A stretch of 64,000 nt of DNA from Calvatia gigantea (taxonomy: Eukaryota; Basidiomycota; Agaricomycetes; Agaricales; Lycoperdaceae): assembly GCA_025093985.1 (NCBI GenBank), contig JACAAK010000012.1, positions 248,001 to 312,000 on the forward strand, read 5' to 3'. Below are positions 48,805 through 59,832 of the stretch, in pieces; positions within the stretch are counted from its first letter, which is position 1, and every line of letters begins with the position of its first letter. Both the position numbers and the translations under genes were made by a program. Under the pieces are notes generated by a model that was not told where the DNA came from, did not search any database, and saw only the letters and a program-made list of their open reading frames with translations.

Positions 48805-49883
48805 ATGAAGGACCACCTATATATTCCACCCGCGTCAGAGCGTTTAAATCGCGAAATCTGGCATCAAGTTATCCAATACTTCGAGTATGACGCAGGGGAT
48901 GAAGACGCGGCCGAAAGACGAGCCACACTCCTTAAACTCTCAGTTACTTCGCAAACGTTGTCCGCTCTCGCTTTGGCCACGCTCTGGAAGAACATGAGCT
49001 CGTTGCAGCCCATTGTAAATGTCGTTAACTCCTTTGCACCAGCCCCGGAGGTGCCACTCTTGATTCGCACCGAGAAGGAAAACGGACATTGGGTCAGGAT
49101 TCTCAGACCGCACCCCCTTCCGACTGACGTGAAAACCGATCACAGCAGCTCGTGAGAAGGCCGGACAGTGTTCAACTTTTCTTGCGTGCAAGAGAATATC
49201 TAAATCGCATTCGATTATTTTGTGTGACTGGTGAGGATGAGTGGGAGGGTGTGCTGTGGACAATTCTCATAGCATGGTTCGGGAAAGAAAAGCCACTTCT
49301 TCCGAATCTGAAGAACCTGATAGTTTGTTTTCCGAGCGACTTTCCGACCCCCTATAACCTCCTCCCGCTTATCTTGCCTCCAGAGCTGAAAACAATCGAG
49401 ACGTTACTAAGCTATCGGTTCACAGTTTTCTATGGCAGTGGTGACTCTTCACCACCTCCTTCTACCTGGCTGCCGCTCGCTGCAACGTGTGAAATACTTT
49501 GGCGCGACTCTTCTCCACATCTCCTCCCTGCTCTCACATCGTTCAAAAGCCTGGAAAGCCTGACCATCGCCCAGCGCGGGAAAGCCCTTCTGCGCACAAG
49601 TCAACTTTCACTCCCGGAGCTTCTACGGGAACTCCCTTCACTGAGGTCCCTGACAGTTGACCTCGGGACACTCCGAATCCATACTGCGACTTTTACCCCC
49701 CCTTTGGAGCACCGTTCCCTCCGGGGTCTCTTTCTCTACGGAACGGCGGAAGAGTTACAAGCATTTCTCTCTTCCAACATAATCTGCCCATCAGTAGGGG
49801 GCGTAGCACTGGCGATCTCAAAAGCATGGGGACCTATGACAAAGGCGTTGCGACCGAGGTCCAAGATCTCCAAGAAATTATAA
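48805..49883 (+). pseudogene. F-box/LRR-like family copy K, truncated
   Basis: Closest to copy J. Exon 1 (48805-49092, 96 codons, MKDHLYIPPASERLNREIW) and exon 2 start (49149, LVRRPDSVQLF) are sound, with the intron in the family position. The reading is open to 49883, but two parts disagree with J. The stretch 49430-49505 reads in the wrong frame (PPPSTWLPLAATCEILW). After SSNIICPSV at about 49795 some 900 bases of J are missing and the gene jumps to the C-terminal tail out of frame (KAWGPMTKALRPRSK). Total length is about 339 aa. It may still express an F-box plus half of the repeats, but is probably a pseudogene. Confidence 0.65.
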
Positions 49884-50828
49884 CTGGCATACGTGGCGCG
49901 GTTGCAACTGTTAGTAAATAGCGCGATCAGATTATGGGGCGTTACAACGATCGACGGCAACCTACATCTTTTTAGCATGTTCAAGGCCCTGAGTTGTTTT
50001 GGTCCGACCATGTGTTGCTTCAATGATAGTGTCGCTACCATTCTTTTGCGCCTCTCACTTTTACCAAGACTTCATTTTTAGTATCCATAAAACAAAATTA
50101 AGCACGGTAATGGCTCCGTTTATACACCTGAGTTCCTTGTTGACGTATATTACGGTCTTGTCAACAACGTCCGCATCAGGAATATCACATCCATACGCCG
50201 GTGAAGAGTTCTGTTGAGGTTGGTGCAGGAGGTAGGAATCAGGTACAGTCACGCACCAGAATGATTGACCTTTCTCAGCTCGGTCGGTTGCTTCCGCTGC
50301 GTCGTGCAGGGCTAGGAAGGGAAACATCTAAGAGCGATCGGAGGACAGGTATATGCGCGCAACGCGCACTTCATAAGTTACAGCAACTACTCGAGCGTGT
50401 GTCAATCGATTACTGCGGTTCCAACCGGTGATCACGACACACCATTCCAACACCTTCAAAATCTGTACCAGCAGGCCACAAAGGAAATTATATACGCACT
50501 ATCAAAACTCGCGTTGAAGCCAGAAGTTCGGGTTAATGCTGTTGAGATCTTGGAACGGACGAAATGGGAGGGACAATAGAAGCGCTCGACTCCGGGCGTG
50601 GAGGTGTTGGCAAAGAAGAGAGCCTTAGGGCAGAGGAGGAGATCTTAGGAAGTCCCACGGAACTTCAACAGTATCACCTGTCCTTGACATGATATCAAGA
50701 TGTGGGTGGGTCAGAACGGGTACTTCCGGGGTTTGCAGAGTACAGGAAACACAGAAACATACATTAAAGCAGGAAAAACGTACAAATATAGTGGACTATA
50801 GCGAATAGCGGAGAATTAGGTTTGTGAG
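49884..50828. other. Spacer with an unassigned duplicated segment
   Basis: Contains a stretch (about 50200-50330) also found at 41400-41570, and a short open reading at about 50430-50579 (PFQHLQNLYQQATKEII). Neither is recognised. It separates copy K from the 3' end of the DUF2461 gene. Confidence 0.4.
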
Positions 50829-52795
50829 TTACTCTTCGTCCTCGTCCTCGTTTTGATCGTCGTCAGTATCATCAGCCGCAATAGTCATTAAGTCGTTTAG
50901 GCTGCGTTAGAAAATATTTAAGCCAATGAAGTTACCCGAAGAAAGGGTCCTACCAGTGAACAAAGGGTTGCATAACTCGAGCTACCATTCCCACCTTGTG
51001 CTTGAAGCCCGGGTCAAGCGCCTCGCCGTCGGTAAATCTGTGAATCAGGTGTGGTCAGTAAGCTGCTGGGATTGTATGAGCTCAAAATGCGCCCGGATAG
51101 CGCAGCATGAGGTGGACCCCAAGATATAACCAGCAACATCTCTTATCTATGGAAAGGGCGGAGGGACGCATGGGAGGATTAGGCGTACCGATGAGCAACC
51201 GCGAATGAACGACACTTCAGCAGGTCAATATCCCTACAGGAAAAACCAGACGAAGGGAGGCGATTAAAATGGTTTTTCAGAAGCGAGGTCAAGAGAGCGC
51301 AGGTTGAGAATCCATCACGTACTGATGGTCCTTCGGGACACCTTTCGGTGCTGTCTTCAGTTCGTCCTCCATTCCAAATATATTTTGTCTTTCCCCTTTG
51401 GGATGGGGCCTGGCCTCTCCGAAGTACTGGACGAAATCTGGCGCTGAGATGATCCGGCGAAGACGCGTCGGGTCACGTTTAATGTTGGTCCTGATGGAAT
51501 AGTGTTAGCCACGCTACTATTTTTGTGCACGGAGGAGGACAAGCAAAGGAGGTGGGAATATAGTAGACCGAGCTGAAGCTCAAGGGAATGAAGAGGCAAG
51601 CAATATGGTGCGCACCTTAAAGTAGCCAATTCATTTCTTCCCGGACACCATGTACCGGCTGCAATCATGCTCTCATTACCTGGCTTGACTGTTGGATTGG
51701 GTTTGTCGCATGGATCAGCCTTTAGCAAGCATGGAAAAACGAAGTTGCGTACCAACTCTAGAAAATGGCAGGAAAACCATGAGTGGGGAAGTACGCACGC
51801 GAAAAGTGGTTGCTACTCACAAATGGTCTAGGCAATGATGAGTGATGATCGGGCGAAGGAGATGTTTAACACTTACACCCAGCAAATATGCCTTTTCTTC
51901 CACTCCTTGAGAAAGTCGCGGAGAAGCCCTTTTTATAAGGGGTCTTGTCGTTACTGAAACGAACCTGTAAGCCCAGGTCAGGCAGGTAGGGGAAGAAGGG
52001 AAAACAGAAGCGGCCCCACATCACGATAGATTCGATGGACAACATCTTTAGGCGGTAACGGTGGAATTTCTCCGTCAACTTCAATCAATACATTTGTGAC
52101 GGCTTCAATAAAGGCTTTCCACTCTTTCTCCGCGGCTCGATAAACAGGTTCTAGGAATTCGCGAGGGACATTAACGAAGGGCAGATTCGTTACAATGTTA
52201 CGATGTGGATGCAAGGAGAAACGAAGAGTAAGTATTGGTTCTCGGGTAAGCGGTAAACGGCATAGCTACCGTGTAACTTGAACCTGTCACCAACTCAATA
52301 AGAAGGCTGGTTGATGACCTCAAAAACACACGTACCACTGTCTGTCGTTACACGCAGGGTCCTTCAGCTTTTTCAAAAAATTTAGAGTATTACGAGAGAT
52401 TTGGCCGGGGGGTACTGTTAAAGTCTCGGTAAAAAAAGGTCTGACGAGAATGATCGAAAGACATCACCTAGACCAGTTGTAGGTGCCTTGACGATCCTTC
52501 CGACAACCTCCTGACCTGCCTCCAACCCCGGCTCCTTCTCGTCGGCTGAATCTTCTTGTTTAGGCCTACGCTTCCCTCGCTTCGGTGTCGACGTGGAAGT
52601 TGACTTCTTCTGCTTCTTCTTCTTCCGATCGTCGTCGGATTCATCCAAGGCGTCACTGTCAAGCTCCAGAGCGTCTTCTGACTCCTCAATGTCATCAACT
52701 TTTTGACGCGCCCGAAACTTCCTCTTTGCCTTAGAAGATGAACGCCTGCGCTTTGAAGCTGATACTTCTGCCTCTGACTCAGAAGAGGGTGCCAT
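50829..52795 (-). CDS. DUF2461-family protein, 362 aa, intact
   Basis: Conserved protein of unknown biochemical function (DUF2461/TIGR02453 type). Twelve exons: 52795-52474, 52414-52336, 52283-52270, 52150-52020, 51964-51877, 51827-51821, 51757-51753, 51688-51616, 51490-51323, 51233-51189, 51037-50954 and 50901-50829; all phases agree. The N-terminal 100 residues are highly charged, with alternating basic and acidic blocks (KRRRSSSKAKRKFRARQK), suggesting a nuclear protein. The DUF2461 core follows: YRDVRFSNDKTPYKKGFSA, FSRSGRKGIFAGYH, KPGNESMIAAGTWCPGR, and FVHCLND near the end. The tail is acidic (NEDEDEE). Exons 6 and 7 are only 7 and 5 bases; they supply the end of GYHLVVKP and are inferred from phase and splice signals. 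A broken partial copy lies at 41330-43060. Confidence 0.85.
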
Positions 52796-53039
52796 TTCTT
52801 CGTTTTGCTTGAGCGCGACTGTTCTTTGAGGTAGGGTTTGCGTGAATCAATTAAGGAGCGCTCCCCTGTGACGGTTCCAGGCACGTGATCGTGCCGCCAC
52901 CCCAAGGAACATCATCTCAGACAGCCCCCTTAAAACTGGGTGCAACTTTGCAAGAGTCCACAACGACCGTAAGCTATTTTCTCCTCGAACAGAAGTACGC
53001 CCGTTCTTCCGTTTTTTTCCCCAGCTAGTCCCTGCCAAA

Positions 53040-53492
53040 ATGGTTACTACACCGACAATTCTGAAGGAGCATTGCGGGCTCCCTCATACATACATACGAA
53101 TTCGACACACTCCTGTGAGTAGGTTTCTGATCGTTATTGGAATACGAACACTTGTTCTTCTCCCGTCACATTGAAAAAGAAATGTGCCTTCAATGGCAGC
53201 TCAACGTGACCGGAGTTTCCCGTCTGCGCAACAACTCGATTATTTTAGTTCACTACCCTGGCCTTAGCTCGCGCGCCGATGTGGTGGATCGCCTAAACCA
53301 GGAGTAAGTATGAAGAACCCTGTCACCAGACTCCATGAACCAGAACATGTGATGATTCTGTCCAGTTGGGGGCTGCGTATGTGGCGGGGTTCACCTCCTG
53401 AGTTTTGGTTGTCTCGGGAGAGGGCTCTCAAGACTACAAAGGCGAGTTCTGCAAGGAGATCCCTCCCAAAGTTACTAGCACTTGAGGAATGA
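53040..53492 (+). CDS. Small hypothetical protein, 101 aa
   Basis: Not recognised. Three exons (53040-53114, 53200-53303, 53366-53492) with GT-AG introns and consistent phase give 101 residues. The protein begins MVTTPTILKEHCGLPHTYIR, continues RNNSIILVHYPGLSSRADVV, and ends with a basic stretch before LPKLLALEE. No signal peptide, membrane segment or known motif is visible. It is divergent from the DUF2461 gene, 244 bases away, so the two may share a promoter region. Support comes from the splice pattern and frame only. Confidence 0.45.
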
Positions 53493-54308
53493 TCTGGACT
53501 TTCATCCAAGGTCCGCTCCCGTTTGAGCGTTTGAGCGTCTTCCTGGATTGACTTCCCTATACGTAGGTCTGTGGAGCGAAGCGGCAAAAACAACACCGTT
53601 ATTGGCTCTCCAAGTCCATATCCCCATCCTCCTATGAAATACCCAAGACGTCATTTGGACTTGGGGACATCCCCTCGTGACCCAGCTGACCGTAGACTAC
53701 ACTATTTTAAGCATGTTATCGCCAACAGATCATCACAAACATGAATCACACAAGTCCACCCGTGATGCCTACCAAATTCCAATAAGTGAGTATCGATCGT
53801 CACACTGGCAGTAGCGACGATGCCTCGTGCGAGCGTTCCTGATAAACTTTGCCCCAGTTGGCTACCTCTCAGATCTACCACAGTCTATCAGTTTTTTAAC
53901 AACACCCATCACGATGACAGGTTGGCGTCAACGGGAGAATGAACAAACCACAAGAGCAACGAGTTAACGCTAGTTAACGTTTAAACATTTGCCCACGACC
54001 CTTTATTGAAGCGGTTGTAACACTCTTAGTCCACTCCTACACCGGCTTAATTCCGTCAAGCAGCCGCGTTGTCTCCGCCATACATTAACAGAATAACACG
54101 ATGCTATGAAGAGGGGGTTAACAATGAACATCAGGGGATGCCCACTCCGGCAGCCGAGTTGAAATATCCAAGCATACGTTAGCGGCCCTAGCGTATACCA
54201 ATTTTGGTGTGTTCCCCGATCAACTGGCCCCATAAGGAGATCCCCTTGGTCCTTGATAAATCTCAAAACCCGCTTCAATTCCCTCCCCACATTCTCTCCC
54301 ATCCAACC
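53493..54308. other. Promoter-side region of acetyl-CoA synthetase
   Basis: About 800 bases without a recognisable gene. It presumably contains regulatory sequence for the downstream acetyl-CoA synthetase, but I cannot name a binding site with confidence. Confidence 0.4.
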
Positions 54309-56685
54309 ATGGCTGATACCCATATTGGTGTTCCAGTTCACCCCGTTGCTCCTCGCGTCGCGAAGGGATCAAAACAACCCCATATCGCCCCTCACATCGA
54401 GGCTTATCGTGCGGCGCACGCAGAGACTATCGGTCATGAGTCCGATAAGTGGTGGGCAAAGGTTGGGCCAATCTTCCTCGCGCGCTCAAAGCCATATAGT
54501 TGATTGTGATCTCCAGATGGCACGCGAGACCTTGTACTGGGACCGCCCTTTCCATACTGTCAGATCCGGCGGATTTACTACTGGTGACATAGCCTGGTTC
54601 CCCGAAGGTGGCCTCAACGCTTCGTACAACTGTGTTGATCGCTGGGCCTTCAAGCATCCTGACAAGGCGAGTAGCTTTCTTAGCTTTAGTTAGATCTGAT
54701 TATAATGTGACTGATCAGACTGCCATTATCTATGAGGCCGATGAGCCTGGAGAGGGTCGCGAAGTTACTTACGCAGAGCTCCTGCGCGAGGTCTGCAGCA
54801 TCGCTAATGTGCTCAAGTCCTTCGGTGTCAAAAAAGGAGACACTGTCTCCATCTACCTCCCGATGACCTGGCGATCCGTTGCTGCTTTCCTCGCCTGTGC
54901 GCGTATCGGTGCGATCCACTCGGTGGTATTTGCTGGTTTCTCTGCGGAATCCCTGCGCGATCGTGTCCAAGACTGCAAGTGCCGTGTTGTCATTACCTCT
55001 GATGAGGGTCGTCGTGGCGGAAAGAGCATCGCCACCAAGGCTATCGTTGACTCTGCGCTCAAAGAGTGCCCCTTAGTCGAGCACGTCCTCGTCCTTAGAA
55101 GGACAGGCAAAACCGTCCCTTGGACTGAAGGAAGAGACAGGTGGTGGCACGAGGAGACAGTGAAGGTCCCTAACTACTGCCCTCCTGAGATCATGGCCTC
55201 TGAAGATCCTCTTTTCATTCTCTATGTAAGTTAGCGCAACGGATTTAAGGAGATCTTGACTGATTGTCGAATTAGACTTCTGGATCCACCGGCAAGCCCA
55301 AGGGTGTCGTTCATACCACCGGCGGTTACCTCCTTTGCGCTGCCCTCACCGTCAAATACTGTGTTTGACGTTCACCCTGACGATCGCTTCGCTTGCATGG
55401 CCGACATTGGTTGGATCACAGGTCACACCTACATCATCTATGGACCTCTCCTTAATGGCGTCACCACGACTGTTTTCGAGTCCACGCCCGTCTACCCGAC
55501 TCCATCACGCTATTGGCAAACCGTCGAAAAATACAAGCTGACACAATTCTATTCTGCCCCAACTGCGATTCGTCTCCTTCGCAGGCTCGGCGCACACCAC
55601 GTTGAGAACCACGATTTGAGCACAGCTGCGCGTATTGGGAAGTGTTGGAGAGCCGATTAACCCCGAGGCCTGGCATTGGTACAACGAACATGTGGGCAAG
55701 ATGCAATGTGCAATTGTTGACACTTTCTGGTGAGTACTTAATCTTGATGATCTGCGGGAAGTGGTGATTGATATACCCCGATAGGCAAACGGAGACAGGT
55801 TCCATTGTGGTCACGCCTTTCCCCGGCGCTATCGAGACCAAGCCGGGTTCTGCCACTGTTCCATTCTTTGGCATTGAGCCCGCCATCCTCGATCCTGTCT
55901 CTGGCAAGGTAATGTCGGCTTTTTTTTTTGAACGCTGTCGATAGATTGACAGGATGATTGTAGGAACTTGTTGGCAACAGCGTCGAGGGTGTCCTCGTCC
56001 TGAAGGCTCCATGGCCTTCAATTGCTCGCACGATCTACCAAGACCATAAGCGCTATCTTGAGACTTACATGCAGCCTTATCCCGGCATGTTCTACACAGG
56101 CGACGGTGCTGCCCGCGATGAGCATGGATACATCTGGATCAAGGGCCGTGTTGACGGTACGTCCCCCCCCCCTCCCCATTTCTAGGTTTCAGGACTAACT
56201 CAACCCGCTTGTAGATGTCATCAACGTTTCTGGACACCGTCTCTCGACTGCTGAGATCGAATCTGCTTTGATCATGCACCCTGGTGTTGCAGAAACCGCA
56301 GTCATCGGAACTGCAGACGAGTTGACTGGTCAAGCTGTCTATTCATTTGTCACTTTGAAACCGTACGCCGACTCAACCCTTCTTTATTTCAAATTACTAA
56401 CACAAGCCCCTCTACATTAATAGTGAGTTCAAATACGACCCGAACGACGAAGCCTCCCTCGTCAAAGAACTCGTCCTACAAGTTCGTAAGGTCATCGGTC
56501 CCTTCGCGGCACCCAAGAAAGTCTACATCGTCCCCGATCTGCCAAAGACTCGCTCTGGAAAGATCATGCGTCGGATTATGAGGAAGATTGTTGCGGGTGA
56601 GGGAGACCAACTTGGTGATTTGAGTACGGTTGCCGAGCCTGGTGTCGTGGATTTGATTAAGCAAAAGGTTGCGGAGAGTGGTTGA
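54309..56685 (+). CDS. ACS1: Acetyl-CoA synthetase, about 662 aa after two +1 corrections
   Basis: Activates acetate with ATP and CoA to acetyl-CoA. Eight exons: 54309-54461, 54517-54666, 54719-55225, 55276-55729, 55785-55908, 55964-56156, 56215-56362 and 56424-56685. Adenylate-forming motifs are present in order: [14 protein letters not shown] (P-loop-like), [30 protein letters not shown] and the C-terminal [11 protein letters not shown] with its catalytic, acetylatable lysine. The exon 2 intron has a GC donor (54667, GCGAGT). Exon 4 contains two extra bases, at 55360 (KY|VFDV) and at about 55625 (ST|LRVLG). Both must be skipped to keep an otherwise perfectly conserved protein. Nothing else is damaged, so sequencing or assembly error is plausible; real inactivation of a core enzyme would be surprising. 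Confidence 0.9.
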
Positions 56686-57762
56686 GTGAAGGAAATGATT
56701 TGATACCGTAATTTTTATGGTTTATTTCAAACTCTCTTCTTTCATTCCTTTTCATTTAGACATTGTACAGCGTTTTTACTTAGTTCGCTCTTCGGAGTGG
56801 TGTTTAGGAATATAGGAAGGAAATAGTTCTGGATGTATTTTTTGTATATACTGTACGTACCTGATATACCGTTCCCAAATACTGAATGTTGTGGGGGGGG
56901 CCTTGGGGCGTTTAGATTAGCGAAAGCCGACGGATCGACGGAAGAACCCAAGGGTAGTTAGTGTGTATATACACGATGCATATATTGAACGTATGATTGG
57001 GGACCCAGGTGCTACAAAGACCCTACGTGCATGAGTTGATTTACGGGATCCTTCAATACGGCCCTGAGAAGAGGTCTTTGACTTCCCACCAGCCGAGCCG
57101 AAACCTTCATACATCTACACCCTGAGGATACCAGAGCCAGTTGACATAGAGATGACGTGCGCTGCTTTTAACAGGACCCTTGCCAAAATACATATGTGGT
57201 GTCGATGAACGACTCTTGGTGCCCCGAACTGTTATCTGCTGATGGACTGGCTTGGTATTGGGATTTCACCCTCGCAGGTACATTCTCCTTGCTGTTATTC
57301 TGCTTTGCGATGCAGGGTGAACGCGACTTAGGAGGGACTTACAGGTGCGAGATGGTACAGCAAGTATCCGGTCGTGCATCTTGGCGGGAGGAGAAAGAGG
57401 CATCTAGCGACCACACCAGAGCGAACAAGGGACACTTGGCTTCATGTTTCGAATTTCAGTACTCAGTCCTCGAAAGAGTCACACACCTAAGCCCTTGATC
57501 TTAGAATATGTCTAAGATATCCTCATAACATGATTTGCGCCCTACGTTGAATTCCGTATTGGGACCACCCGCTTCCCTCCTTGCGATTCCGTCTTTGCCC
57601 CCTTGTCTTACCCTCTCCAACGGACACTCGTCATGTGATTGTATCTGAACTACGCATGTTCCAGACGATCTCAATGGCACCCCCGACAAAGCCAACCTTT
57701 TGATACATGGTATATAAGTATCCTTGAGCCTTGCCCCATGGCAGACCACGCCTTTGAACAAC
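56686..57762. other. Spacer between ACS and 2OG oxygenase
   Basis: The ACS 3' flank, with a T-rich stretch at about 56720-56760, followed by sequence with only short unassigned frames. I see no gene. Confidence 0.4.
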
Positions 57763-59231
57763 ATGTCGGATAGCCATCTCGAGCTGCTCCGTAGTGCACT
57801 CCTTGGTGAAGTGGGCTGGCACAAACCCTGGACCTCTGGGGTTATAGGACTATCAGGTGATTCGTTGAACTTATCGTTTAATCACCAAGATGGCACCACC
57901 CAGTACGTACTCCAATTTAGCTTCAAATTTGTGACTGGTATCCTTACTACCATCCAAGTCAAGTGAATTTGGCATCTACTCTCGCCGATGCCGAAGGTGA
58001 TGATATTATGAAAACATGTCAAGCTGCAACTTTTGGCCGGGGTAGCGAAGAAGTATATGATGAAACGTATCGCAAGGCTGGAAATCTTGAGGCCAATGAC
58101 TTCACTTAAGCCCTTCGATCCACATGACACTGGTATTGCAACTTCGATAATCGAGGGTTTGTTCCCATGGGGAACTCTCCAAAACAACATCCGATTCGAG
58201 CCGTACAAGTTGAACGTATATGGTATGCCAAAATCACTGCAGACCGGTTTAAGAACCAGGTACTCATATCTACCTAGGCAAAGGTTCTTTTTTCAAATCA
58301 CATATGGATACACCTCGAGACCGGACCATGTTTGGTTCGCTTGTCATTAGTCTACCCTACCCTCACAAGGGGGGGGACCTGATTCTCCACCAACAAAACC
58401 AATTACCGTTCATCTTCAACGGTCCTGCCTTTTTACACGGTCATCCACCTGGTTCTATCGCTTGGGTAGCGTTCTACAGTGACATTGAGCATGAAGTGAC
58501 TGAAGTAACCGAGGGCCATCGCGTTACCATCACTTTCAACCTTTACTTTGACCTCCATCAACCACCTCCATCAAGTTTGAAGGCGAATCTGTCAAGCGAC
58601 TTCTATCGAACACCCGTTCAGGGATATGTTGAAAAGGTGCTTAGACGACCCGGACTTCGTGAAAGAAAAACGGTTTCTCGGCTTCGGGCTCGAAAGACTT
58701 TATCCAGGCATGAACCAAGGATGGGGTGGACATTATACGTACCTTGACACCCTGGTTCCAGAGCATTTGAAAGAACCCGATACGCTCATATTCCAAACGC
58801 TGGAAGACCTTGGGTATAAGCCCCAACTAAGATTCCTCTTCCGTGATGGCCGACAGCATGGGGATGATTACTGGGACGACAAAGACTCGGGGTTCCGAAT
58901 CATGCGGAATGAAATCCCAGTTTGGGATACGGCGGACTTCGATGAACCGCAACCGGTTGTGTCATGTTTGATGTCGACTGAGAACAAGGACGCTCGAATT
59001 GTCTGGCTTGAGCCTGAGGGCGAGGATGGTTCCCGTTGGTTGGAGGCGTACAAGGAGAACGAAGAAGAGTTTAGGCCACGCACCCTACCTGTTACTTGGG
59101 TTGTTGAGCCTAATGAGGGGACAGTTTTAACCAGGGGCATAGCGGCGTATGGGAATCAAGCTGAGGTTGAGACGTTGTATTATCAGATGTGCCTTCTTGT
59201 CGATCTTTGGGAACGCGACGAAAGGCGTTGA
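57763..59231 (+). CDS. Fungal 2OG-Fe(II) oxygenase-like protein, about 451 aa after two +1 corrections
   Basis: Probable iron and 2-oxoglutarate dependent oxygenase of a type common in Agaricomycetes; the substrate is unknown. Exons are 57763-57902, 57959-58222 and 58278-59231. The double-stranded beta-helix is readable: FEPYKLNVYGKGSFFKSHMD gives the first metal ligands (His-x-Asp), MFGSLVISLPYPHKGGDLIL follows, and IEHEVTEVTEGHRVTITF supplies the distal His and the Arg for 2-oxoglutarate. Extra single bases near 58107 (after DFT) and between about 58605 and 58626 shift the frame and must be skipped. The C-terminal third has no assigned domain. Start choice: the upstream ATG at 57738 runs into a stop, while the one at 57763 stays open. 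Confidence 0.75.
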
Positions 59232-59832
59232 TGAAGCCACATCACTTGCACTTCCTATTTATTCTCAGGTGTTGAAAGAGTATATATCGTGTATTGAGTA
59301 GGAAAACTTGTCAGTTTAAATATGAGCTTTTGAAGTCTTACCTCGAGAAATGATTTCGTAACAGTTCCTGTTCAAGGGATACTATCTGTGATCCCATGCA
59401 GGACACATTATTTCACCGTTATCCCGTTCAGGATCCCCCACTCACTAGACCGAACTTTGAATTATTTTTCTCAATTTCTGCTCTGATTTCATTCAACCAA
59501 CTCGCAAAAACAGCCCGTAATTTGACAGGTATTTTAACTCTGGCCTGTCATCTTGGTCCCTCATTGTATCTATTTTTCGCGTTTGGTTCGAGGCCATTCC
59601 CGTAAGTCATACCCCTTCTCCACACATTGAGCATTTTTGGCAGCCCGCCACACGAGTGCGGAAGATGAAGAAGATGAGAGGAACTAGGAGGGTGAGGAAA
59701 GTCACGGCCTTGAGTTGCGAAGAGTATTCATTTTTACCGACGGTTTCTGTTTTACAATTCGAACATTCAAGGAGACGATGATGGAAAAAAGGAGGGCTGT
59801 AGATGGAGTGTGTTGTGTACTTATACTGTATT
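59232..59832. other. Intergenic region between convergent genes
   Basis: Six hundred bases between the 3' ends of the 2OG oxygenase gene (plus) and the 200-aa protein gene (minus). I see nothing recognisable. Confidence 0.4.
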
